Source: Poa pratensis (taxonomy: Eukaryota > Streptophyta > Magnoliopsida > Poales > Poaceae). From it: 64,000 bases of DNA. Each line of letters opens with the position of its first letter. Position 1 is the stretch's first letter. A program made the translations under genes and the position numbers. Positions 10,652 through 21,659 of the stretch are shown here, piece by piece. The stretch is taken from the NCBI GenBank assembly GCA_947311845.1, contig CAMZMU010000063.1, forward strand, positions 54,808,837 through 54,872,836. Direction: 5' to 3'. A model generated the notes under the pieces. That model did not search any database. It was not told the origin of the DNA and was given only the letters and a program-made list of their open reading frames with translations.

Positions 10652-13023
10652 TTTAATAACGGATATGGAGTAGCAGCTAAGCTTTGCTTTGCCCATGAAG
10701 ACCGAATTCAGACAAGTTTAACCCAGTTTACTACCGCAAATAATTCGTCATTGACAAAATCAGAACAGTGAAGGTTGCGACATGGTGGTCTCACTGGACA
10801 GGACTGCCGGTCGAATCAACATATAACGATTGTTAATTTAAATGATTATAGTCTGAAGACAAAAATCAAAAGAAATACATCAATTTTCAATAAAAATGAC
10901 TCAACCCACAAACATGGCATTGGTCATACTACTTTGACTGGGTAAGGACAATTATGTGAGGTACATATAGTTAATTCAGGATCAAACTAGTATAGTCCAA
11001 GTCCATGGATAAATCACCTGACCGAGCCCGAATGAGAGAGAGTGTGTAAATATAACTTTGGATTTGTACCCTAGATATAGGATCGTCTCTAAAGAAACCG
11101 GACTGCACCATTTGTAAAAATAACGCCACTTCTCCATGTATGGATTAGGTCTCCTTTAGAACACGTGTGAATCTAAAATTAAGGTAGCACAAAAGACACA
11201 CAAATATCCTAGGAAATAAAAGAAAGAGTTTGCTAATTGGTTTAGATGTGTTCTTTGCGACTGATTAAAAAAATCCACTGAATTGATAAGGTGCCATTTC
11301 AATTTCTTGTTCAAAAGAAGATTTTACTTTGATGAAAGAATTGCATGTCATGTTCGATTCACATTTGATGTCCTACATGATTCTGTGTATCTATAGTAGG
11401 GAGAAGCCTTTTACTTGAATAAACGAGGTTACCATAAGATTTAAGGTCATATTTCGAATCCTCCTAAATTTAGTGGAAAATGAAATTTCATAAATTCATA
11501 TTATGTTTTGTCTGGTTTTACGGACTATCTCTAACATAAACATTTCACATAGGGTTTCAATTTCATACATTCACAATTTTCAAATAACACATGCAATTTT
11601 TTTACATATTAAATTCCTCACAATGAATTCTTTGAAATTAGTCTAATATTCAATATATTCAAAATTGTTTGAAATTTTTCGCTATTTGGATCTCGAAAGT
11701 TCTTTGTTTTTCGTGCCTAAGTTTGAATACTTTGGTCATAAATTTCTTTAATGTGTCATGCCGGATCTATAATATTTTTCCATTTTATTTAAAGAGTAGA
11801 AATGTGTTGCTAAAAATTATTTGTTTCTATATATGTTCTTTTTTATGTGGGACCCATTGGCTAGGGCCTGTCCTAGTATAATTACGACCTACTATGAAAT
11901 AAATTAATTGTTTATTTACACTAAGGTTTTATACTTAAACTCATTTGTAGAACGAAACGGTCTTATTGAGTATAGTTTTATATTACTTATCTGACATAGT
12001 GAACCACAAAATAGCGAAATTAAATATTAGTTGATTGTTGTTTATTATTGAACTGTAATGTGTATCAAAGAAAAATATATCCTATTTACATTGCTTTATA
12101 TTTAAAGACTAATTTTGTAACATTATTTCTTTCGTAAGTTTCACTTTTACAATTGCGTGAACTATATATTACTATACATATTTTTGTTGGAGGACTCTAA
12201 ATTATATGGTCTTAAAATATATTTTAACATATGCTTTAATATTAGTGTAGTAACCATATATGTACATGTAGAAACTTTCAGAACATAAGTTTAATTGTTA
12301 GTAAGATTCTTTATAGATTTTTCGTGGCCTAATGTGTGTTTAATATAAGTCAAAAGTGTGTGTATGCTCTCTATTGGGTATGGAAATAGAATCACTAGGA
12401 GCAATCACCGGCAAGTAAAATTTATAATGGAATATACATTTTTTTTGCATATATACATACAATTTGATTATTTGATATTCTTGCATTCAATGCACCTGGT
12501 ATTATATGTAAACAAGTGCTCCTTACAGTTTTTCTGAATAAAAAATATGAACAAAGTACATCTAGTCAATAATTTTTTTCAAGTAAAACTTGTATGATTT
12601 GTAGCAGCCTAACTATGCTTGTTGTCGATTAGGGTTTTTTTTCCTACATTTGTGGTACTCACTATTAATCTATATGGACTTACTCCAGTTGAGTATTTTA
12701 TTTTTAAAAATTGAATAGTATGTTGAACGTCATTAATAATAATATCATAATTACGCTAGTACACTCTATTATTGGGTCCTCCTTTTGTTGGCCCGAGGTG
12801 GTCGCTCTGTTTGCACGGCCTATGAGCCGCTCTGCCGCCGGCTCAGATGTCAACGGACAAAGACGGTTCAGTTAAGCACACATGCGCTAGCGGCTGGGCA
12901 AAATCCACATTCTTCTATTGCATGTACCCAAGAGAGGTATCCCCCGACAAATTATGTTTAGAATGTTGTTAGGCCCGAAAGGAGGAGGGTGTGGTTTGGT
13001 TCAAATGACTCGGAATAAATGAG
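10652..13023. other. AT-rich intergenic DNA, no gene seen
   Basis: About 2.4 kb of AT-rich sequence with no frame over 70 codons that looks coding, no splice-consistent exons and no clear element ends. I see nothing assignable. Confidence 0.6.
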
Positions 13024-13025
13024 TA

Positions 13026-13366
13026 CTCCCTCCATCCCAAATTATAAGGCGCCCTTAAATTTTGCTGGTCAACAACGTCCAACTATGACCATGATTCGTA
13101 CTTATAATATGTCAAAAAAAATTGAATAAAAATATGAAATGATAGAATTTTGCAAAACGAATCCAACGATGACATTTATACATTCCCAGTCCATATAATT
13201 TAGTACTCTCTCTAATTGGTAAAGGCCGTGAGTACTGTAGGAATTTTTACCAGCCTAGCTAGTACTATTTCCGCGTTACAACCATTTCAGACCGGAGGTA
13301 GTACATATTACTGGTCAAAGTTGAGTATCGAAAACCAGCAATAAAATACGAAGGGCGCGGAGGGAG
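13026..13366. mobile_element. Long Stowaway-like MITE, probably with a nested older MITE
   Basis: TA precedes CTCCCTCCATCCC at 13026. The far end is GGCGCGGAGGGAG followed by TA, giving Stowaway-type ends and target duplication. The element is about 341 bp, longer than usual. Inside, CTCTCTCTAATTGG near 13205 and CAGACCGGAGGTAG near 13294, both next to TA, look like the eroded ends of a second Stowaway inserted in the first. Confidence 0.7.
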
Positions 13367-13369
13367 TAT

Positions 13370-15450
13370 GTAAAAATTGACGGGTACACGAGCATCTCCA
13401 TCTGAGACCTAAATTTAACAAACATTCACTGAAAAAAAATACTAGAAAAAATCATAACATTGGGTGCCCTGACGGTTTGTTTGGGGAGGGATGGGGTTCC
13501 CGTGGGAACAAGGCCTCTGGCGGTGTTGTTGCGTCCGTGGGGAGCAAGCGGGTGGTGTCACGCACGGACCTGGCTCAGGGGGAGCAGCTGCTGGCAGTTG
13601 GGCAACAGACCAGACCCCCATGCATCTCTCTCCCTTGCCCATCCAGCCGGTGATGATGCGCAGCCGCAGGGATTCTCTGCAGCAGCAACCAACCCCAGCT
13701 AAATCGAGCGGATAGTAGATCCCTGCTCCCGAGCTGCAGGAATCATATCATCATAATCCGGCCGGGTGAGCTTATCCAGCTGCCCCAAGCCGGGGCGGGG
13801 ACCCTTTGCCTGGAGCTCGAGCGAGCTGGATTCGGTCCTCCCCTCCACCCACCTTGCCCTCGCTTCTTTCTGGATTAGAGTCGACGACAGGCAACAAGTT
13901 GTTGGGAGAAACGACACTCCCGTTGCGGTGCAGTGCCGTGCCCGTTCCCCGATCGCTGTCAGCTATCGCTCCGGCCACTTTACGTCACTGTGGCTCAGTG
14001 GCTGGCCTGTAATCAATCCGTAACAGTCCCGTTCGATCGATCCCCTCCGACCGGTTGCTAGCTCGCCAAGGATCGGCTTTACTGGCAGATATATATATCA
14101 CAATATAATTGCGGCCAGTGGCTGGCCTGTAGCGATCCATGGATGCCGATGCCGATCCAGTGCTGCCCTACCTGGATCAATAACCCAGGGAAGTCTCTCG
14201 ATGGAGTAGTCGCCTGCAGAGCGATCGATCGGAGGTTTTGGTTTCTTCTTGACCACCGCCCGCCCGCCCGCCCGCGGAGTGACGTGCCGACGACATGGGC
14301 GCGGCGGTGCGTTCTAGTCCGCGTGTGCGACCGCGTCCCGTCGAACCCCATGCTCACGTACGCTATATACAATGGATGGATGGTAGTCGTCGTTCGCCGG
14401 CCGGAGAGATCGATCTCTGTTAGGTCTATACGTACGAGACACGCGCGGCGCTGGCATGGAGTGACGGTGCCACTTGCTGCGCGAATCGAGCGCCGCGAAA
14501 GCAACTCCCTTTGGTTTGACATAGTGATGTTCAAGGGCGGTGCTCCCGTTTTCCTGGTCAATGGAGAGCTGTGTGTGCGGTCTAGCTAGACTTCCGAACC
14601 TTGACCCCAGCCATTAGCACCATGCATGCTAGGGTCTAGCTTTCTTCTGGAAATAAAAATACTACACTTCAAGCCCATGAGGCCATGATCATATCTTAGA
14701 GAAAGAAACGGAAAACCTGAACGTTGGTCGATGGTGCATGCATGCATGAGGCGCTGAAACAAACACTCACACAGAGAGACACGAGTGACCTGCAGCGCAG
14801 CAGGAAGGGGCACTATAGCGAGGCCAGGCCATGTTTGCGACTGGCAGGCTAGCTACGACGTCGCATCATTCACGCACTCTGGGCGGCCCTCCCATTACCC
14901 TGCATAGCACTGTTGCAGAGTGCAATCGCCGCGCTGCTCACTCCCTCTGCATGGATCCGAGGGAGGAGCTCGACCGATCGATCCGCATTGCACTGCGTCC
15001 ATCGAACGGCGGGTCGACACGTACGCGCCGTTGGCCCAGCGCACAGGGAGGCCAAAGCCCTGCCGCTGCAACCACCAGCTAGCACAACGGATGAGATTGG
15101 ACCACCGGCACCTACAGACGCGGGCTGCAGGGCCACCACTCGTCGACGATGCCCGCCGGGGATCGTCAGATTCCGTTGGTATCCCGTGCCTGGCCAGGGC
15201 AGGGCTCATCATCATCAACGGCCACTGTCTCCAACGACTTGAGCAACTAGGCCAGCATCGCATCATCATTGCCGCGCGCCAAAAATGCATTCAAGACGCA
15301 TTACCAGTTCGGTCAAAACACGGGTTGCTCACGTCACATCACCGCTATATATATGCTTCCCTTAATTTGGTAGGCAACCACTAATGCGGCCATCACCATC
15401 AGGCCATGCCCCCCATATATTAATCCTCACGTTTCCGTCGCTATCCTGTG
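13370..15450. other. GC-rich block without a supported gene
   Basis: The composition changes to GC-rich with many CGATCG and GCATGC words and several overlapping open frames on both strands (for example 14079-14561 minus and 14920-15384 plus). None has a recognisable domain or convincing splice partners. Opposite-strand frames of equal length are expected by chance in GC-rich DNA. Short direct repeats occur, such as CAGTGGCTGGCCTGTA near 13996 and 14116. It could be a promoter-proximal or noncoding-RNA region. Confidence 0.4.
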
Positions 15451-15716
15451 TGTCTTGCAGTGGAAATTAAACGCGCTGCCAATTAAACTTGACGATCCAG
15501 AAGCGGATAGTCTGCCAACAAGTGGCCTGGAAATGCTGTGTGATCGTCACGCCAACTCTTGAGTCTTGACCTGGGAATTCGGCCGGTTTTCTTCCATCCA
15601 TTTCTCTTCCTGGCGAGCTTCCCGGATTACATACATACACGAGTTTGCTTGCGGCCGGCGACCACGTAAAAACCATGTGCGTTCAGTTCAGGTGCTAGCA
15701 CATACTGCTACTGTTA

Positions 15717-15813
15717 TTAGGCCACTGTTGGTCATTGAAAGATTCATGCATACATGCATGGTTGGAAACAAGAAAGTCGTCTTAGTTAGGCCATCATTGG
15801 TCATTGAAAGATT
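15717..15813. repeat. Short direct duplication
   Basis: A unit of the form TTAGGCCAY, then TTGGTCATTGAAAGATT, occurs at about 15717 and again at about 15786, roughly 69 bp apart, with an intervening CATGCATACATGCATG palindrome. No function is assigned. Confidence 0.6.
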
Positions 15814-16627
15814 AATTCAAACTTGTTTGCTGTTACTGAAGCGATTCTTTTTCTTCCTTGTGATGCCGTCACAGGACTAGCTAGAAAGAAATGGCGTGAA
15901 AAGAAAACGGAAGCCGGTTCCATTAATTCGAATTCAGTCCTTGTTGACCTGATGATAATATTACTCACATATACTATACCCCCAATCCTGTTTCAAGAAA
16001 AGGAGACCATACCCGGGATAGCTACAAAGTGAAAAAGATGTGTCGCAAAAACAGACACGATCTGGTAGGATGAGTGGATGGCAAGGGTTCCTTCAGGCGT
16101 AATACTCTATGAAGCAAAAATAAAACACAGAGTGCTAAAAGAAATACTGATAATGGCATCACGTTTCAGCAATGGAAAGGCCAAATATGCATACTGTTTT
16201 TTTTTTTTTTTTTTGAGGGCTGAAATATGCAGGCTCATAATGGCGTATCTCACGTCTCAGCATTGGAAACAACTGCAGTCGGCCAGTTACATTTCCAGCA
16301 TAATCTGGTACCCGCGCAAGATTTGCCGGCCTGAGCCCATCTCAGCAAAGTTTCGGCCGGCACCAGGCTCCGAGCCCATCTCAGCTTAGACTGACCGAAC
16401 CTGCGTTAATGGATCAAATCCAGCAGCCAAGTTTTTTTTTCTCAATTTCTACGTTCTCATGTATCGGCTCAAGAAGATCTAAAAAAAAAAGTATGTTCTC
16501 AAGCGTCTCGTCTTCAAGAAAGTGTGCTTCAAGCCCTTCAAATAAAATGTGCGTCGGATTGAAAATCCGAAGGAATAGGTGTACCATGTATGTAGGAGGT
16601 CCGTCAACCCTTGTCGGGCTAGGGGTA

Positions 16628-16975
16628 TCCTGAAGTATTTTTTGACAAATCTGGCCCTTTTGAGCAACTAAACGCATGTGTGACCTCTTATCAAAACTAC
16701 TTTCAAATCTGGCCTCTCGAGGTCAGCGCCATATAGGATGGAGCCGAACTTGTTCAGTTCGGCACCATCCAGAAAGTCCATAATTTTCCTAAGTACTTAA
16801 AATATTTGAAACAGGAGGTCGGCGCCATATAGAATGGAGCCGACATGTACAAGGTCGGCTCCATCTTATATGGAGCTGACCTCAGGGGCCAGATTTGGAA
16901 ATAGTTTTGCGGAGAGGCCAGAATTGAGATTAGTTTCGCTTAGAGGCCATTTTTAGCAAAAAATACTATCCTGGA
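16628..16975. mobile_element. MITE-like inverted-repeat element
   Basis: The left end TCCTGAAGTATTTTTTG matches the inverted right end CAAAAAATACTATCCTGGA. The interior contains several mutually inverted stretches around GGAGCCGA, TCGGCTCC and GCGCCATATA. The whole region can fold back on itself. Boundaries are approximate and the target duplication is unclear, so the superfamily is not assigned. Confidence 0.55.
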
Positions 16976-16979
16976 CTAC

Positions 16980-18029
16980 TTGAAGCTGCAAACAGTCACC
17001 ACGCCTACTTACTTTCAGTAAACTTTCACAGAAAAACACTTTGCTAAGAGAAATACGAGTTTAAACATCAAATTTCCGACACACAGTTTCTTTCCGGCCC
17101 ATAGTATGTACGGAGTATGTCTCAATTTACAAAAAAAAAAAAGCATAATGGTTTCAAATGATAGAAATCGGCCTTTTCAATATGTCCTTATTGAGGTCCA
17201 GTTTAGGAGTTAGGACCCAGAGAGGTGGGCTTGAGCTGTGACATGTGAAACTACCTCAAATGTTCTCTGCATGGAGAATTCATGTCGAGTTATAAAGACA
17301 CAATAATTATTATCCTTTTTATTATTTAGTGGTCGGATAAGTCAAGTAAATTCAACAATATAGTAGACGAACGTTGTAGTGATCGTGTGATCAGTCACTA
17401 CTATTGAAGGGTGGATGTTGAAAATGCAACCTTTCGTAGTTTCGCCAACATCGGCAGTACAGTTTGGCAACAGCAGCTTTAGCACTTGTGGTTAAGTGAA
17501 CTAGTCTTATCTCTGGCTACGGTACATGTCAACAAAAATATCTAGTCCAAGCTAGGCCAATATGCTCAGAACTCTGAAGTACTCTGTCACCACCAATGAC
17601 CAACTATCGACAATTTATTGTCTAATGATTTTATTGCGTGCGTGGAATCTTAAGGCTATAATATATTGTTGTTCCCAGACCATACAGGTGACACGTCTGA
17701 TTCCATCAGAACACAATTTATTAAGTCCATGGAACAAGACAATACCGTGGAAAGTTCAATATGGTTACAATGCAGTGAGGCACCAAATCTGAAACACGTG
17801 GGAGGTTCTAGTGACTAGGAAGTCGTAGAACAGCTAAACATTCAGAAATATAAGCATCGACTTCTTTTTTTGCTGATAATGGAACAGAAACTCTTGTTAG
17901 TCTTGAGACAATTAGAGAAGTGTCTTGACTTTTCTGCAACCAAGCAGCATCCGATGAAGTGACGCACAATCTTAGTTACCACAACACTTCTTAACCATGT
18001 TGAGTGATCACGAGATGAATCTGCAGTCT
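16980..18029. other. Intergenic DNA downstream of the RING gene
   Basis: No coding frame or element end is supported. The part nearest 18030 should hold the 3' UTR and polyadenylation signals of the minus-strand RING gene, but I could not pick a single site. Confidence 0.5.
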
Positions 18030-20973
18030 TCACTTTTTGGACCCAAAAACCTCCTTCTTGCAAACGGGGCATACCTGGTATCGTGGCACAGTGAAATGCA
18101 ATGGGCTGGTCAGTGGTCAAATATCTCAAGAGAAAAACAGAAAAAAACATGATCATGCTGACAACTGAAAAGCATTACAGAACATCCCCTCATAAGTATC
18201 AATTTAAATGGGTGGTTTCTTCTTTAGTCATAATCCTCTTTCCTATCTCGGAGAAGACAAAAAATGTACTTGGCAAGAATATATGACATGAAATGCAAAC
18301 GAGTGGAGATTTTTGGCTCCCGAGTTCCAGTACTCCCTCCATTTGATTTTTTTTTTCGAAAATCATATTTATGAGTTTCAAAAAAATCAAAAAAATACGG
18401 ATGTAGCCAATGGTATATCTCACAAACGTGCAAAATATCAACTTCAAATACTTTGTATTCTGAGCTGCACAAAAATGACAAAAGTGTGGATCTAGTATGC
18501 ATATTTTCAATCTCTAAATTTTACCAGATTTTGTTATTTTTGTGTAGTCCATAATATAAAGTATTTTTGTACTCATATACTTTGTATTCTAAGCTACATC
18601 CGTGTTTTTTTTCAACTTCAAATACCTCGTATTCTGAGCTACATCCGTGTTTTTTTCAGAAATTTTTTAAACTCATAAATATAATTATCATTTTTTTTAA
18701 ATGGAGAGAGCACTAGAGCTCGGGTGCCACACACACTTTCCTCTTATTAACGTACTATGATTTTTAGTCATGGCAAGTAAAGCAGTAATCGGGTTACACT
18801 CGTAGAAACTACAACAATCTCTACAGGAATGTGAAACGCCAGGGTGCCTACAGAAGTCAAGATAACATACCTTGTTGATCTTCAACCATTTCGCAACACA
18901 AGCTTGATGGTACTGATGCTTACAGGGCAATGTAGTCAGCTTATCTCGGTTCTTGTAATCCATACAACATATCACGCATCTGTTCATTCAAACATTAACA
19001 TAAGAGAAACTTAAAACAACAGAACAAAATACTACTAGATAGATGATTCAGTAAAGCAGAATTTTGGGGGTAAAATGAGGGGTCATCTGTGCATAGCTAC
19101 CCATCACATTTACACACATTTTTATTATCTCACATGTTCACCAATAAAAACAAAGAAATCGAGTGATCGTACGGGCTTGAGGACATACTCATCATGATTT
19201 TCCTTCCTTGAGAATAACTTAATTTTGTGTGTTGAAGACTTAAGGAGTGCTATCACATCTTCTGGCAGCCCTTTGCTTTCTGTCCCAATAGTTTCTCCTA
19301 ATTGCTGCAGTTCCTGTAATATGGAAGTGGTTCAGAAATTGAATTAAGAGGTAGCATGTAGCATCCCGTTTCGGTGTATAGTTTGGCTTAAGAAATGCTG
19401 AAACAAACGGAGGCATCCGTTTTTGTGGGATTACTAAACAAGAAATATCTATAATTTGCATCCACAGTTCATATTGAAGACTATGTAAGAGTTCGTTCAG
19501 AAATAACAATTAGAGCCCACTGGCAGTGGGGCATGACCCTTGAAAAAAAACGAGACCAACAGGGACTAGCCCCTGTTGATTTTCGTTTAAGAAGAAGCAA
19601 CTGTCAGCAACCAGGGGAGCCTGGGACTCTAACCCTGGTGGGCTGGGCACGCACCCGCTGCAACTACCAACCGGTCGACGCCCAGTTCTCAAAGGGGGGC
19701 ATGACCCTTGATGAAAGGGTAGGGAATATACTGGCAAAACAGAGTATTTGATGCTGCACACCTCATAAGTCATATCGTCAGGATCAACGCTATCCTCCAT
19801 TTCTACCTGTACATTGGCAAGATAGATGGAAGTACAGTTAATAAAACTACTATTGTGCAAAGAAAATCTGTATAACCAAAGCTGCCTGAAACGAATACCT
19901 CAGGAGATCTGCTTGCACGTGAACTGCCATTGCTGGGTGTTGAAGAACTTACTGGCTTTCTTCCTAACAATTTTTAACAACATTCACAAGAGGAAACATA
20001 TAGGTATGTACTAGATATCATAAAGAAGAGTACCAGTAGACAGCTAATCACCTTCTTGTAAGATATTGTGATCAAATAATGCATTTGCAATTTGGTCTTC
20101 TATCTCTTGCAACTCTCTAGCTAAAGCTTCGTCGACAGCTAGCTGTGATTCATAATTTGCACCTTCTCTTTGATGGCCACAACTAGAACTAGGATCATGA
20201 GTCCTAGATGAACCACTTCCATCATTTCCTTGGAGTAATTGATATACTATTTCCTGAACAGAGTGGAACAATAGGAAAATTAATGAGAAGCTTTGTCCTA
20301 CGCTGTTGTGCTACAAATAAGAAAAAAATATCAATCTGACCTAAGAACTGGAAATGAAGAGTCCAAATATTTGGTGATTGACAATGGTTTATTTGCATCT
20401 GGTAGTAAGTGCTTAATTTGTAATTTTGCAACGTAAATGTCATTACAATTGTATTTTACAGGCCCTGAATATGTCATTAATAGTACGTCTTAAAGATGAA
20501 TCATTTATTCTTCAGATGTGTGATTTAATATGCAAATATGATCCGCCAGAAAAAGGTCTGCATTATATTATTAGACGGACCTGGCCAGGCTTCAAATAAC
20601 AAATTAACTGTCTTGGCCTTGGGTACAAGATTTGGTTGAGATTTCTATGCACAACACAACAGAAAACTACAATATAATACCCTCCACGATAGACAAATGC
20701 CTGGGATAGAATGTGTAACTGAGATTTCTAATGCAAACTAACAGTGAAAACAATGACGACACACACACACTATTCAAGGAAATAGACACCACCAAGACAT
20801 GGACAGGTAATGGGAACAGAAACCTGATCTTGAAGAACTAGTGCAAGATCAGCATCATCTTCAAAGAAGCATCCCCCAAAATTCTCTTCAATTGCATATG
20901 GTACAGGGGCACCCATATAGTACACAACCACTTCCTTCTTTTCTGTTGTATCATGTAGCACCTCCATGCTCAT
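18030..20973 (-). CDS. RING-H2 E3 ubiquitin ligase, BIG BROTHER type
   Basis: Seven coding exons join in phase on the minus strand: 20973-20824, 20253-20052, 19963-19899, 19806-19762, 19313-19189, 18979-18871 and 18074-18030. They give 246 codons plus stop, close to the roughly 250 residues of Arabidopsis BIG BROTHER. All introns have GT and AG ends. The N-terminal part has MGAPVPYAIEENFGG. The centre has DEALARELQEIEDQIA, then DPDDMTYEELQQLGETIG, the hallmark before the RING in this family. The C3H2C3 RING starts CVICCMDY, continues LPCKHQYHQAC, and its last pair CPVC comes from the small final exon. The protein should pass ubiquitin from an E2 to substrates. Arabidopsis BB limits organ growth, and that role is inferred here. 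A SINE and a MITE sit in introns without harming the frame. Confidence 0.92.
18315..18728. mobile_element. MITE with about 75-bp inverted ends, in the last intron of the RING gene
   Basis: The left end GGCTCCCGAGTTCCAG and the inverted right end GGCACCCGAGCTCTAG continue as imperfect inverted repeats through TCCATTT and ATATTTATGAGTTT. Long inverted ends of this sort resemble Mutator-type MITEs, but I could not confirm a 9-bp target duplication. It makes up about half of the 796-bp last intron. The interior has repeated ATACTTTGTATTCTGAGCT-like words. Confidence 0.7.
19544..19695 (-). mobile_element. tRNA-derived SINE in an intron of the RING gene
   Basis: The 16-bp repeat GGGGCATGACCCTTGA flanks the insert on both sides (19528-19543 and 19696-19711). 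Read on the minus strand, the insert has a tRNA-like start, TTGGTAGTTGCAGCGGG as a possible A box and GGGTTAGAGTCCC as the B box. It ends in a T run, as in the Au and p-SINE classes of grass SINEs. It lies in the intron between the fourth and fifth coding exons, in the same orientation as the gene. Confidence 0.9.
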
Positions 20974-20980
20974 GAGTCAT
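20951..20980 (-). promoter_or_regulatory. Short upstream ORF overlapping the RING gene start
   Basis: An ATG at 20980, seven bases before the assigned start, opens a nine-codon frame that ends in TGA at 20951, inside the main coding region and out of frame. If transcripts begin in the 5' UTR exon, ribosomes would meet this ATG first. It may reduce translation. The assigned start is chosen because it is the first in-frame ATG. The next in-frame ATG is only two codons later. Confidence 0.5.
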
Positions 20981-21460
20981 GAGCACCTAACAAGGAAACA
21001 GGCAGAACATTACCGGATCATGCTAAATTTGCGCAAACATGTGTTCCCTGCTACCTATTGAACGACGCGCAAAGAAAAATCCTCAGAAACACTGTTCTAC
21101 TAACTATATTCACTTTTTCCCCCGAAAAGTACAAACTATAAGGGAGTCCCAACTATAAGAGCGTTAACTGCATCCCCCTGCAGACCTAGAATGAAGATTG
21201 AAAACCATTCTACGGTAAGAAACAGACGATCTCTGTTCCAGAAAACACAAACACAGAAACTATCGGCAGAATGCAGAAGGGATTCCACCAATTTCATGCC
21301 CGCAACGCCTCGGATCTAAACACTAGGATCTCTGCCCCCCTATAAGCTACAGATCAAGCACCTGGCAGCCATTTTTTCGCAGAACAATGAACATTTTACT
21401 CGCGAAATTAAGCAGCTAGCGAATCTACGAGGAAATAGGAGCTGCAAGTGGAATCTTTAC

Positions 21461-21650
21461 CAACGAACGAATCGGGGAACGGGGATCGGTGGGAGGCTGC
21501 GACCTGCCAGGGACCGAGCGGGGAGGGGACTGCCGAGTGAGAGAGGAGGATGGGCGATTTGCTCGGCGGCCTTTTCGCCACCACTGTCTGTCAGTCTGTG
21601 CGTAGCGCAGCTGAAATAGTGGCCTCCGTAGACCGGCTCCACCTCGCGCT
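21461..21650 (-). other. 5' UTR exon of the RING gene
   Basis: On the minus strand CGTTCGTTG is followed by GTAAAG at 21460, a good donor. The coding exon is preceded by TTGTTAG at 20987, a good acceptor, leaving 13 UTR bases before the ATG. The upstream exon is GC-rich, as grass 5' UTRs often are. The transcription start is not determined and the outer edge is approximate. Confidence 0.6.
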
Positions 21651-21659
21651 CGGCAGTAA

